Source: Lasioglossum baleicum (Eukaryota; Arthropoda; Insecta; Hymenoptera; Halictidae). From it: 64,000 nt of DNA. Below are positions 34,321-45,401 of the stretch, in pieces; positions within the stretch are counted from its first letter, which is position 1, and each line of letters begins with the position of its first letter. The DNA lies in assembly GCF_051020765.1 (NCBI RefSeq), contig NC_134934.1, positions 4,216,001-4,280,000 of the forward strand, in the 5' to 3' direction. A model generated the notes under the pieces. That model was not told the origin of the DNA and did no database searches. It saw nothing but the letters and a program-made list of their open reading frames with translations. Both the position numbers and the translations under genes were made by a program.

Positions 34321-34534
34321 CTGTGGTTGCAAGGAAAAACGCCGCATGTCACAATTTCAAAAAATTAGAGTTTATGCATTAATCGAACTCTATAGTATAG
34401 GATTTCTGTATTTACCAGAAAAAAAGTCACGAAAATAAATTCAAAAGGCTGAAAAAAACAATGCCATTTAACCGATGTCCTATATCAAAGCATTAGTGAT
34501 CTTAACTTTAAACTCTTCTTCCTAACAACTACAG
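34321..34534. mobile_element. Family B MITE, copy 2
   Basis: The left end, CTGTGGTTGCAAGGAAAAAC, and right end, TTCTTCCTAACAACTACAG, are imperfect inverted repeats. The four bases ATAT lie on both sides and may be a target duplication. The interior (TTTATGCATTAATCGA, ATTTACCAGAAA, CGATGTCCTATATCAAAG) matches 3655-3927 and the two parts of 38854-39409. No ORF. The superfamily is not assigned. Confidence 0.75.
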
Positions 34535-36850
34535 ATATTACGTAGAAGAAATCGAGTGATCACTTTTAACTTGTATTTAGAAGCATTTAATTATATTATT
34601 TGCGCCGCCGCGGTTTCGACAATCAGCGTCTGGCAGATAGTCGAGTGCGGTTGTACTACACGGAACGAAGTACATGGATGGTACAGCTGATCAGTGGGTT
34701 GGCTGATTAATTATTGATCGATCAAAAGTGGCTGGCACAAGGCTGCTTTTCAAGAAATGATTCAGGAAAAAGTTATAATACGTATAAATGTATAAATGTC
34801 ATAATACGTTCTATCTTCTTATCGACCTTATTTTTCGAGGGCTCCTCGACTGTGCAATCAGCGTGTGGATAAGTTTGGTGGCGGCGCGACAATCCCCGAA
34901 ATCGCATCGTATCGCGTCCCATAATCGAAATCTCCGGTTCTCCACCTGCGTTCCCGGCAGTTCCATCTATTTCTAACCGCTTGTCGAATGGATTCGCGCT
35001 GGGGCGATCAGCCGGCAGGCTTTTTAATCCTCCTGAAAAGCGGGTATCAACAATTCGACTCGGTCGGTGCTCGCGGCGGGTTGCCTACCTCGCAAAAACC
35101 GACGGATACTGCCGATCCGCTTCTCGCATGGTGGCAGACGCGAGACGCGGAGAGGTCAGTCACCCTGGCGAACATCGGCCAGGCGGAGGCAAAGAAAACG
35201 TTCTCTGCCCGCCAGAAGACGAAGACGAAACTGACCGAAGAACAGGGAGAAGAAGAAGAAGAGGAGGATGAGGAGGAGGAGGAGGAATAATGGAAGAAAG
35301 AGGCTGACCAGTCGCACGGCCAGTCGCTGCGTCTGCAGTCAACTGCGTCTCCTCTTTCACATGTCTTCCCCGTAGCGGCGGTCGTTTCTCCTGAATCCTC
35401 CGTGTCCCCTACCCGTCATCCACCCCTGCGCTCCCCTCGTCCAAGCCCGTTCGACCAACGAAAATCATTCTCGTTCGACGCACGAGAATGTCTCGGCGAA
35501 CTTGTATCTCGTGCGACCCCGAGGATCGCGAATATTTTCGCCTGATATCTTAACTCGGACGCGTTTATCGGAACAGCTGTTTGCTACCACCCAACCAAAC
35601 TCCGGAGAGGCGTGAAACTTCGCTGAAAGTTAACAGATAGGGAGCCGACACTGAGATTAGCGCAGTCGACACCTGCCAGAACGCGTCATCTACCGGAGAT
35701 CTCGGTTGCGAGGACCGGGCGAGTTGAGATTTTTAGTGCACGATTAAATTTTCATGGGGTCTTGTCTCCTCTCTTCGTCCACCGAGGTGGTTTCACCGAG
35801 CTCGGGACACTGAGCAATGGAACAAGATGTGCGATCTTTTGGATTTTCCTTAGATCTTTTTGGAAATGTGCGCTACTGTATATAGGAATGTATAAAACGT
35901 TGTGAAGCACGATCTCCCGCCAAGGTTTCCAATTGCTCCGCAAGATGACTCGTGACTGGGCATTCGAGAAAGTCAAGTTGGATGACCGCAGGTGATTGGA
36001 AGACGAGAGAGAGAGAGAGAGAGAGGCGCCCGCAGGAACCACGGTTTCTCGGGACCGCCATCGGTTCTATTTAGAATCGAATTTATTACGGGCGATGACT
36101 CGATGACTACTAGTTATCGGGCCGGGCCCGGTCCGAGAGACAAAGAAGCCGGCCAGCTGTTCGCCGATCCGCTTAATGGACTTTGGCAAGCCCGACGGCT
36201 ACTGTGCGCGTTACGAACGCCTAATCCTTCCGACTATCGCCGGGTCATCTCGTTAATAAATTACGAGGTGTCGATCGTGTGGCCGCCGCCGCCGAGGTGT
36301 TTCCTAACGGGACGAAGATTCCGCACACACACACACGGACCGTGGCCACGCGAATCGCGTGAGCCGATTCAGACGATCACAGGACGGTTCACGGTCTTCC
36401 TGGTGATAACGCCGGAAGCCTCCTTCTTGACCTTTTCTCCGTTTGGTCGCATTCTTCCGAGAATTTCGATAGCGGACACCCGCGATACCGCGACCTCCGG
36501 CCGAGAGTTCAACGGATTTGTCGTGTCGACCATTAACGCGATACCACGAATCGCAATGTCGGCAGACAGCCGAACAAATTGGCCCGTTTTTTGCCGACCG
36601 TGTGGTCCGTAGAAGACTCCAGCCACTATCAGGAAAAAGCTACAATTTTCCTCCAGTTTACTGTTTCAATTTTTTCGCACGGTTGTGTCTCAGATCTCAG
36701 ACCATTGCGGCGTGAATGTAGCTATGGTGAAAACCAAAGGAAATTGAGAATCTTGATTACTTACAAAACGACGGTATTTTGAAGTCAAATTACCGACTTT
36801 ATCATTTCTTTTGGCCTCTAAAAATTTTGTTTCGTGCGATAACAGGGTAT
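34535..36850. other. No gene seen; CpG-rich patches and GA repeats
   Basis: A GAA/GGA triplet run lies at 35246-35288, giving a low-complexity Glu tail to plus ORFs at 34981-35290. A GA run lies at 36004-36025. 35980-36620 is CpG-rich with mirrored ORFs (35992-36612 plus, 206 codons) without a domain. Nothing supports a gene. Confidence 0.5.
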
Positions 36851-37036
36851 ACAGGATGAGTCACCTAACGTTGCCACCTCAAATATCTTTGTTGGTTTTA
36901 AAGATACAAAAATTAAATAAAAAAATTACATAAAAATTTTACCATTCTACCATTTTACCATTCAACTTTGTCCTTCAGACATTTGACGTATCTTTAAAAA
37001 CAACAAAGGTGGCAAGGTTAGGTGACTCACCCTGTA
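36851..37036. mobile_element. MITE with 28-bp inverted ends, family E
   Basis: The left end, CAGGATGAGTCACCTAACGT then TGCCACCT, pairs with the right end, whose reverse complement is CAGGGTGAGTCACCTAACCT then TGCCACCT: two differences in 28. The arms continue more loosely (TTTGTTGGTTTTAAAGATAC against TTTGTTGTTTTTAAAGATAC) to about 55 bp. AT flanks both sides, consistent with a TA-type target. The 186-bp element has no ORF. CAGGGTG ends like this are common among insect palindromic repeats, including families D, F and M in this window. Confidence 0.9.
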
Positions 37037-38853
37037 TATGTGCTGAAGATCCTCTGAAAATTTCAAATCAATGAATTAGAGTCTGGGGAGGGGGAGATCG
37101 CCGGTGGATGGCACGGGCTTATCACAGACCCCCTGTTTTATTTCGCTCCTCTCTCAAGGTTAAAGGATAAGGAAACGGTTGGAACTGCATTAAAGAATCA
37201 CGATATTTCGAAGTCCGTCCAGCTCCGTGATCTTAATGAGTATAACATTCTTCTCCGAATGGTTTTGCTACCATTATTGCCGGCGAAGTATGCGTATAAA
37301 GATCTGTCTTGGCGAATTAAGGGGAATTCTTTCGTGGGCACAGAAGCAAAGAAAATCGTAGGAGTGTCTTAATTTTCTGTGGATCGTCTGGCTAGGTTCG
37401 ATAAGTTCTTGTAAAACGCCATCTCGTTCTACAAAAAACGATCATAAATTACTTTAACGATATCTTTTCTGGAAAGAGATATCGAAAGTAGCAATATTTC
37501 ACGCATTCCTGAGAGACGAATCTAAAAATGGTGTTTCGGTGTCGCGGGATCGGGTTCGACGCGCTTGTAATTATTCTGTCGAATTTGTGCGGCTAATGAT
37601 CGTGTCAGCGACGTTACAGTTAATTAACTGCAAAATGTAATTACATTTGGCTGGATACATATTGATAGATCACCAGTTTATGGTTTTGTACGGCCTTAGT
37701 GAATAAATTGTCAGCCTAGATTATCGACACTTCAATATTCTGTTCTCTCATATCAATTTAGATGATGCAGTAATCCCTTTACTATTCCATTAACAAATAT
37801 TAACACGTCGCAAAGACTGTACAAACAAAAAATCGTCTTATTTTTACCTGTCATAAAGAATGTTTTCTCAAATCCCTGAGATTAAAAAAATACGAGAATG
37901 ATTGACAATTTTGTTTGCTGAGCCAACGAGAATACATTCTCATCGAACTGCACAAAACTCGGAGCAAAATATTCATTTTTAGATACGTTTAAGTATATGT
38001 AGTATTAAGTAATACATACATATATTTTACCCTACCTAATACCTTCGATTTATCTTCACAAAAGTACAGCTTTCTACCAACAAAAGTTAATAATTTCTCG
38101 ACTATTTTTGTTCCTCTTGGAAAACACGGAATATGTACATACTTCATTTCTTCGATTCATCTTCACGAAAGATACCGTTTCCCATTAGCGTCTTATTCCC
38201 TGATTTTTCAATCTACGGTAAAGAAAACAGGAATTACGCCATCGCACGCGGAATGAACAATTAAAGCAGCCAGATTGTTGTTGCTACGCCGGCAAAAGTA
38301 AATATCGGCGAGCTGTTATTTTTCACGCTTTCCCGAGCAGTCTCGCCGTTGCGTCGTCGCGTCGCGTCGTGACGTTGTAGGTTGTTTTGCGACCGCCGGC
38401 CGATTTTTCACCTCGCAAAGGAATGCATTAATATGTAAATTAAAACCGATTACGCCACATGCAGAGCCCACGGCAGTATTTCATTGGCAGGAAGCCGGGC
38501 AATATATTATTTATAGTTTGTTCCGTATATTTTTTTTCATTCCGTCGCGTCGTATTAGTGTCGCGCGTGTTTCACAATACCGCGATCGGCTACAAATTAA
38601 TCGTGTTCGTTGTGTCCGCGTGGAATTCCGTCTCTCTTTCTTTCTTTTTTGTCAGCAGGCATCCAGCTTAACGTCATCCGATCTTATATTTGAACTCCGG
38701 GAGCTGGACACCGTTTAGGGGGAATCCGTTGAGACTGTCTTATGGGCCGCAGTATTTCACCGGCGTTATGGGAAGAGAATACTTCGCCGACCCCGGTATC
38801 GTCGTGTATATGTTTTGCGGTGAACTCTATTACCTAATGCAAAGAAAATATTT
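37037..38853. other. No gene seen
   Basis: 37640-38200 is AT-rich. 38340-38367 has CGTCG/GTCGC pentamer slippage. ORFs are short and lack domains. No further shared repeat is seen. Confidence 0.5.
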
Positions 38854-39409
38854 CTGTGGTTACCGGGAAAAGCGTCGCGTGTCACAACTCCAAAAGATTT
38901 GAGTTTAGTCATTCATTGAGCTTTGTTTTCTTTTTTTGTTATTTTATGTCGCACTTAACTGCCAAGGTTATTTCGCGACGGGACCTATAGTTTTTATAAG
39001 GTGGGTTCCGAACCACCTAGGGCACCACAGTTTCAAATGGCACATGCATGATTTGGGCTGGCAAGAAAGTAATTTCGGTATTTTAAGGTGAAATAGAGCC
39101 CAATTTTTTTTATACAAGAAGAATACATGAACTTTAACGAATAAGATATTTTCGAAACGAATAAATAAAAAAATATTTTATTGATTAAAGTTCATCGCTT
39201 GGATAAAAAAATTCGGTTTTATTTCACCATGAAATACCGAAATTACTTTCTTGCCAACCCATTAGTGTAGGATTTACGTCTTCACCAGAAGAAAAGTCAT
39301 GAAAATAAATTCGAAAGGCTAAAAAAAGAAATAATGCACCAGTGATGAAAACTTTAAAAGGCAATATCTCAAAAGTGAAAGTATGTGACATTCTTTCTGA
39401 CAAACACAG
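38854..39409. mobile_element. Family B MITE, copy 3, split by insertion
   Basis: The left part (38854-38925; CTGTGGTTACCGGGAAAAGC to TCATTCATTGAGCTTTG) and right part (39262-39409; TAGTGTAGGATTTACGTC to ACAAACACAG) are together colinear with copy 2 at 34321-34534. About 340 bp of foreign sequence separates them, including the mariner-derived foldback at 39055-39260. Family B was therefore present before the mariner piece arrived. Confidence 0.65.
39055..39260. mobile_element. mariner-derived foldback MITE, copy H2
   Basis: It begins GGGCTGGCAAGAAAGTAATT and its other end, in reverse complement, is GGGTTGGCAAGAAAGTAATT, a mariner-type terminus. Each arm continues inward for about 100 bp with the same sequence (TCGGTATTT, AGGTGAAAT, ATGAACTTTAA, AATAAAATATTTT), which corresponds to the 3' end and post-stop tail of copy H1. 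The element is thus two copies of one mariner end joined tail to tail, without coding sequence. It sits inside family B copy 3. Confidence 0.88.
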
Positions 39410-39984
39410 GTTTATTCGGCGAGCTGGTAATCCCGTATTTCGATCCGATCAACTGACAGCGCTAAATTCAACCCTCCACCTTTTTCTCGATATAAACACA
39501 GAAGAACAGAGCTTCGATTTGTTCGAATAAAACTCTTTCCGCTCTTGCCCGCCTTCAATTATAGTCACCTACGGTTAATATATCTCATATTGGCATCAGT
39601 TTAAATTACGTCCGATTTGCACTCGTTGCGGGACGGAATAAACCGGGCAACTTTTTATTCATCTTTAATTGCGTCTGCATGGAAATCTGTGATTAAAAAA
39701 TTACTCGGTTAACGAGTAGTGATTGTCCTTAATAATACGTCAGAGGCCCTCACAGATCGCTTTATGAGTGCCGGGGTCCTGGTGTCTGTTCGTAATATAA
39801 CAATAATAGCTTCTGAGAGGAAGCATCATCTTTTTACGTGGCGAGTCTGCTTTTGGAACGAGTCTGGAACGAAGTCTGAGTCCATTCTTTTGTCTAAAGC
39901 AATTCATTTGTAACATTCTCGGTGCCAATGAACGAGTATCGTCCTCCTTACAAATATACTGTGGATTTGTTTATGCAATTTTCA
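39410..39984. other. No gene seen
   Basis: AT-rich. A segment at 39863-39915 (GAACGAAGTCTGAGTCCATT) loosely resembles 40151-40204 (GAACCGAAGTTTGACTCCATT, split by mismatches), a possible old local duplication. No gene. Confidence 0.45.
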
Positions 39985-40083
39985 ATTTGTGTAGGCAAAT
40001 CTTAAGAAATTGGACTCATATAAAATGTTACTCTCAGTGGTAGTAGACTTTGTAGTTCTAAAATAAATAAAATCCGTACTTCT
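39985..40083 (+). repeat. Dispersed repeat N, copy 2
   Basis: Counterpart of 32460-32552. Upstream, CTGTGGATTTGTTTATGCA (39959-39977) resembles a family A left end, and ATAAAATCCGTACTTCTACT at 40068-40087 resembles its right end, so repeat N may be a very diverged family A member. Confidence 0.5.
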
Positions 40084-41359
40084 ACTGTTTTAGGAATATT
40101 GATAATAAACAATTCTGTACATACGCTTCAAATTTGTATTACTTTCAATGATTCTGAACCGAAGTTTGACTCCATTCCACGGTGTGAAGCGCTAAATGTT
40201 TAACAACCTTCGAGACAACGAATGAATCATCCGTCTATCCTTACGGATTTTGATCGAATAAGCTGGAATCGTGCAGAGGGAACCAAAATCTACGGAAAAG
40301 ACAGCAAAAGTGGACTGATCGGACGAGTCTGCCAAGAAAAATCGATCGGCAGTTTCGCCTGCCGCTTCGCCCACACAAATCGCGTGAAACATCTCGCAAA
40401 CATCGAGGAAGCACCCGAAGAATCCCTCGCACTGCATTCACCTCCGCATTTCGGTCTTCTCGGCGCGGCGGTTCGCGTGCGACGGTGAAAAAGTTGCTAT
40501 AAGCTGGTCGCGCCGGAAATCGTGGGCCGATTTAATGTCTCACTTATCCACTTGTAATCTCGGTGGCCAGTCATCGCGGCTAAAAGTCTCGAGCGAGGAA
40601 GAGACCGGCTCGAGATCGCGGCGGGGGTCGCCGGATCGAAAAGAAACGACAGAAAGAAATAAAGATAGGCAGGAGAGAAGAGAGGTTTCGGCAAAAGACG
40701 CCGAGCGAATCAAAGTCAAGTACACGGGCGCGTCGCGTCGGTGTCTGCGAGACTTTTCACTTGTTATGCCTAATGACTCAGTCGCTGACTGCAGAAGTCT
40801 CTTCGTCGTGCATACACGCAGACACATCGTTCCCTGCCGTCTCGACTCGTCTCTGTCCTTTTTCTCGGGCCGGCCAAAGCCCAGACAGTGACCAGACGTC
40901 ACCGCGTTCCTCTTATTTTGCCTTTTATTAGCCTCGGTCATTCGGATCGACGTCGAACGCCCGTGAATTCCTCGGGCAAACCGGCTCGACCCGTGAACTC
41001 TACCGACAACGTTCCCCGAAACTGCGCGTAACAGCCTGCCGAACGGATTCGACGAAAGATTGCTTTCTTGGATATTGCGCGGAATAATCGGAAGATTGAT
41101 CGTTTACAGCCGGCTCTCGCTATTTGCGATCTTTCGGTAATCTCTTAAGGATATTTGCCCTGATGTATTCGGATCCTCCCAGGCTTCTACGATTCTATTG
41201 AACCCGAAGGAAACGTACTACTTTTTTACTGAAGGCATTCTGCTTTCCGGAAAATTGAATTGGAAAATCCGGACGTCTGTTTGCGCGGGAATGTCGCTGG
41301 ATCTGATCACCGTTCATTACTTACCGCTGCGTGTGGAACAGAGGGATAACTAGGACTTG
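40084..41359. other. No gene seen; CpG-rich centre
   Basis: 40200-40950 is CpG-rich with overlapping ORFs (40535-40891 plus; 40540-40941 minus, 133 codons), none with a domain. The rest is mixed DNA. Confidence 0.5.
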
Positions 41360-41602
41360 TAGTCCCGCAATCCTGCAGGATCCCGCGTCATTTTTTGGTC
41401 CCGTATTTCTTAACTTTTAATTACTCGCAAATATAGTATATACAATATCAAAACTTTCAATTTAGTGTTTGAAGTGTAAGCATAAAGGTGTCGACCGCAG
41501 TCGCAAATATCTATTTGGTATTAAACAATGATGTATAAAGTGGAGTTCGAGTAATTGAAGGTTTAATAGGTGATGCGAAATCCCGCAAATTTTGCGGGAC
41601 TA
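41360..41602. mobile_element. MITE with TAGTCCCGCAA ends, family G
   Basis: The ends TAGTCCCGCAA and TTGCGGGACTA are perfect 11-bp inverted repeats. Imperfect pairing continues inward: GGATCCCGCGTCA against GGATTTCGCATCA, then TTTAATTACTCG against TTCAATTACTCG. The right end also has its own small hairpin (ATCCCGCAAATTTTGCGGGA). 243 bp, no ORF. G/C-rich TAG-starting ends suggest a hAT-type element, but the flanking 8-mers (AGGACTTG, TGCGTGTA) do not match. Confidence 0.8.
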
Positions 41603-42035
41603 TGCGTGTAATCAAAGTTTCAATAGAAACTTGTTAATTCTTCTGCCGAGAGGCTTGAGCAGATTTGGAGCGAGAGAAATGTTTTACGGGATCGTACGTG
41701 GTTTTATTATATATTTGTCCTCCACACAATAAAACAGGGCCCCCGCAAGTGCATAAATATCAGAAGCTCGGTAACGAGCACCGGCGATGATATACGATAT
41801 TACCCGTTTACTTGGCTGGCTTCGATGAAATTATTATGAAAAATAAATAACGGCGTAACGTTCATAAATATTATCGGCGATCTAAACTGCTGATCATTAT
41901 AAAGTCACATTTCCTTCGCGTAATTTACGAAGAAGGGGGTCGCACGCCGATTTATTGCAACCATTACGGATTTTACTATGGAAGCAAAGTGAAACCATTA
42001 TTGAAATTAACTGGCGTTAGATTATATACACGATC
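41603..42035. other. No gene seen; AT-rich, regulatory-like words
   Basis: AT-rich DNA with many GATAT, TTTATTG and TTATTA words at 41750-41990. It may hold binding sites but no specific factor can be named. No ORF. Confidence 0.4.
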
Positions 42036-42320
42036 CCTCTATCTCTATCTTTATCTCTATCTCTATCTCTTGTATAATAAAATCGTGTCTGTCTGTTTGT
42101 GACGGTATCAACTGAGAACGGCTGTGAGCATAGAAAGAGCCATTAGACGCAGCGTTTCTTCGGGAAGATTTAGGAGAAATCCGCATTCGAAAAAGTCCAT
42201 TCGTCCAAAAGTTGTGACGCCATTAGTGACCAAAGACATTTTCGCCCTCTTTTGGGCACGTTTCTGCTTATAACTTTTGGATTTGTTATTGCACGTGGAC
42301 AAAGTCGCGGGTAGAGCTAC
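42036..42320 (-). mobile_element. Dispersed repeat S with TATC tail, copy 1
   Basis: In reverse complement it matches 56068-56348 nearly end to end: GCTCTACCCGCGACTTTGTC, CACGTGCAATAACAAATC, ACTTTTTCGAATGCGGATTT, CTTCCCGAAGAAACGCTGCG and CACAAACAGACAGACACGAT, ending in a GATAGA microsatellite (42037-42070 on the plus strand as TCTATC). The start motif and the trailing microsatellite are typical of a widespread arthropod repeat with a retroposon-like 3' tail; a Helitron-type origin is an alternative. The ORF across it (42108-42377) is a by-product. Confidence 0.8.
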
Positions 42321-43100
42321 TAATATAATAAATCCGTAAAAATTCACGGTCAGGAAATCGTGGACGGAAGTAAGCAATCATTCGGAGAAGAGTAAATTGA
42401 TACTGTTATCGATTCGAAAGATATGATTCCAATTAAACTCTATCGAACCATGGCCTCGGATGATCTCCTCGACCGCACACATTTCTCAAAGATAAAGCCC
42501 TGGGCCGGCAACAATCGCTGTTCGATCAAGAAAAATTTCGTCTCGCGATCATCGCCAACGATCGTAGATCCGGCGAGATAAAAGATAAGATCGATCGATG
42601 TGCCATGTCGGGGATCTCGTACTTTTCCTATAGAAATCTGCGACAGGCTCACGGGGGATCCCCTAAAGAGACGCAGAGGACAATGAACCTGGTGCAGTTG
42701 CGCGGGCTCTCTCTCTCTCTTTCTCTCTCTCGCGCGCGCTCGCGCACGCCCGTGTACGTGTGCACGCGAGTTCCATGGGGATAATGGGTAAACAATAATG
42801 AGGGAGAAAACGCAGGTGGAACGAGGTAGAAAAGGAGGTGGTGGAACGGCGTTAACGAGCTAGAAAACTAGCGGAAATTTACGCTCTGACAGATCACGGT
42901 TGCCTCCTTATGAACGATATAATAATAACTATAATAACGCTATCGGTCGATCGGCTCCGAAGACGCGCCGCGTGTCCCGCAGGAGTTCGGCCGAGGAACG
43001 AACTCACGCTCGATTGGCCAGTGAGTGCAGTAGTGCTCGTCCGAATTCGCGAAGTTCGACATCCGGAAGTCACATTCAGTCATCAGAGGAAAGAATCAAC
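42321..43100. other. No gene seen
   Basis: Mixed DNA. A CT run lies at 42710-42731, followed by CGCGCGCGCTCGCGC. 42940-43090 is CpG-rich. ORFs at 42900-43176 have no domain. Confidence 0.5.
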
Positions 43101-43726
43101 GTACAGGGTGTATAAAAAGAAATGGTCATCCGTCCTAGGGGTGAATCTACACCTCCTGATCGGTGGACATTTGTAAGTGAAACTTGCCGCAAAATTGTTA
43201 TTACAAAAACATTGTTGTTGAAGCTTTTTTACATCAACACCTTCTACATATTCAGAAAAAAAAGTTTGAAAGAAGACACGCGTAGCAAACAAATAGTTAT
43301 TGAGATATAAGCTGTTAACATTTTTTCAAAATTTGATTGTGAGTTATACGTATAGACAGGTTGATCGGGTTGATTGTCGATGGGGCAGAACATGATCGTG
43401 TGCGTGCCTTAAGCCAAACGAAATTTAAAGGGACATTCGTCTGAATATACTTACCCGCAAAATGTTGTTTATGACAGCTAACTTTAAGATGTACATGTTA
43501 CTACAGTCAACAAAAAACAATTGACAAATGGACCTAGGCCACTTTCAAAACGGACGACTCATTTGTTTGCGACACATGGCTTCTTTGAAACCTTTTCTCT
43601 TCTGGATGAGTGGAAGGTGTTGACATAAAAAACAGCTTAAACACCAATTTTCAAATGTCCTCCGCGATCCAGAGGTGTAGATTCACCCCTAGAACGGATG
43701 ACCTTTACTTTTTATACACCCTGTAC
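43101..43726. mobile_element. Palindromic DNA element, family F (626 bp)
   Basis: The ends are GTACAGGGTGTATAAAAAG and its exact reverse complement, and strong pairing continues for about 70 bp (GGTCATCCGTCCTAGGGGTG against GGTCATCCGTTCTAGGGGTG, then AATCTACACCTC in both arms). Weaker symmetry persists further in: ACATCAACACCTT at 43232 against AAGGTGTTGACAT at 43615. The core has no transposase ORF, so it is non-autonomous. CAGGGTGTATAAA ends are a frequent design among insect foldback repeats. The superfamily is not assigned. Confidence 0.9.
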
Positions 43727-44997
43727 AATAAACAACATTTCAAATTCAATCATTTCTAGCTTACCTCCTCAAATGTGGTAGCAGTGGATTGTTCAGATTC
43801 TTTCGATTAAAACGAGTCCAAACACGACGTGAATCGATCAACTTTCATGAACTTCGTATATGTATACCGCATCCTGATTTTTCTTTTCGCGTACGTACCT
43901 GCACAAAAACATGAACCCTCGTCAAAAGGGTAAATTTGGCGTGCAAAACATGTAGCAATCATACGGAAAGAGTGGGGATTCATGATGAAAGTTCAAGCGT
44001 TACAGCTCCAGCGAGATCTAACCAAGCACTCCTTTCCCCCCCGAGGAAACCCGCGAAAGCACGCGATGGGACGCGCTCCTCCGAGCGTGCACCTATCCGC
44101 GGTGGCTCGGGTAATGACAGTGCACCGAACGCCGCTTTATTATGCAACGTCATCGAAGGGAACGGCCGAAAGCGAAAAATCGTAGATCGTAATCGTCGAG
44201 CCGCCGATCCCGAGCGACGAGATCGCCGAGAGTGAAACCCTTAACGATTCGCCTCGACCGACGTTTTATAGCCGTAGCGTTAATACGACCCTGTTTAACT
44301 ATCGACCACGGTCACCGATAAACGACGATGATTCCTCGTCTGGTATCTTTGGTAATTCAACCGGAGTGGATGGAAAGCGATTTTTTTCCGCTCGCGACTC
44401 GCTAACCATAGCGGATTGCGATTCTGCCTCGGTTTGCTTTTTTTCAGTATTCGCTAGCGGCCATAACCGTGAATATCATGTTTAGAATTTATTATCAATT
44501 ATAGCATAAAATTGAACATCGTGAAGCTGCTCGTGGTATAAATCAATGTTTATCTGCTGCGTGGAAGTTCTCTACGAAATTGATAGTATACGGAAAATGG
44601 TGTGCCATTTAATTTTCATAAAGATCTTTTTTCTCCCGTGCAATGGATTCCGAGATAATCGACTGTGCACGCTCATATGCGAGAGTCTCTGCGCAAGGTG
44701 AGTCGTCTGGTCCGGTACCTTAGGTTACTCGTAAACCATTTGTTATATGGAAACATATTCCAAACAAGAATCGTTAGGATCCAACGGTGGCTTACGATGT
44801 AGTAACTACGATTTTACGATGTACTCTATGTTTTTGAAGATTATATTGGTCGTTCAGTAAAAGCTGTTCTCGGCTGTATGTAAATTATAAACAATTATGA
44901 AATATCTCGCTATACATATATCGATTTTTTCGACTATCGGCTTCGGTGGTACGGATGATGATCTTACAATTAGTGTATCGATGAACAATGAAGCAAA
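43727..44997. other. No gene seen; weak exon-like ORF
   Basis: A short plus ORF, MDSEIIDCARSYARVSAQ (44643-44697), has a favourable start context and runs into GTGAGT, a consensus donor. Eighteen codons are too few to call a gene. 44030-44240 is CpG-rich with ORFs lacking domains. Confidence 0.4.
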
Positions 44998-45209
44998 CAA
45001 TAACGCCAGTCAAAATTGCCATATCATTATTTGTGACAGTTTTTAAATGATTCAATTCTTCTGTATTTTAGAAATTGTTTGAATTCCAAATGTCGTGTGA
45101 GAAAACAGGTTGAATTTCGTGCGAATAGCGTAGAAAAGATTATCTCCTAGGTTCAAAGATATGTCTTGATTTTGGAATTAAAATTGCTTCGAGCACAAAG
45201 GGTTATTAG
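44998..45209 (-). repeat. Possible diverged piggyBac-like family C copy
   Basis: Its right edge, GCTTCGAGCACAAAGGGTTA, is the reverse complement of the family C end (AACCCTTTGCACTCGAAGC with small changes). The interior resembles family C only weakly (CCATATCATTATTTGTGACAG). It abuts the hAT-like element at 45210, whose left target duplication lies in its last 8 bases. Confidence 0.4.
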
Positions 45210-45393
45210 CAGGCTGCGGATCTTTATGGAAATTGAATATTGTCTGCGTCGATTGCAAGAAATAGAAACCAAATAGAATGTTCTTTCTTCCCTTAATAAT
45301 TTTAATAAATGAGATATATGATTCAAAATTTTCCTACAATTTTCAATTTCGTCTACTCAATTTTCCTATAAATGCACAAAAATCCGCAGTATA
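45210..45393. mobile_element. hAT-like MITE, family A copy 4
   Basis: The left end is CAGGCTGCGGATCTTTATGG and the right end GCACAAAAATCCGCAGTATA. The flanking 8-mers, GTTATTAG (45202-45209) and GTTACTAG (45394-45401), agree at 7 of 8, a good hAT-type target duplication. The interior shares TCGATTGCAAGAAATAGAAA and TCTACTCAATTTTCCTATAA with copy 5. No ORF. Confidence 0.9.
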
Positions 45394-45401
45394 GTTACTA
45401 G

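Noticed and set aside
42108..42377. 89-codon minus ORF
   Set aside because: It lies almost wholly within dispersed repeat S and is not a gene.
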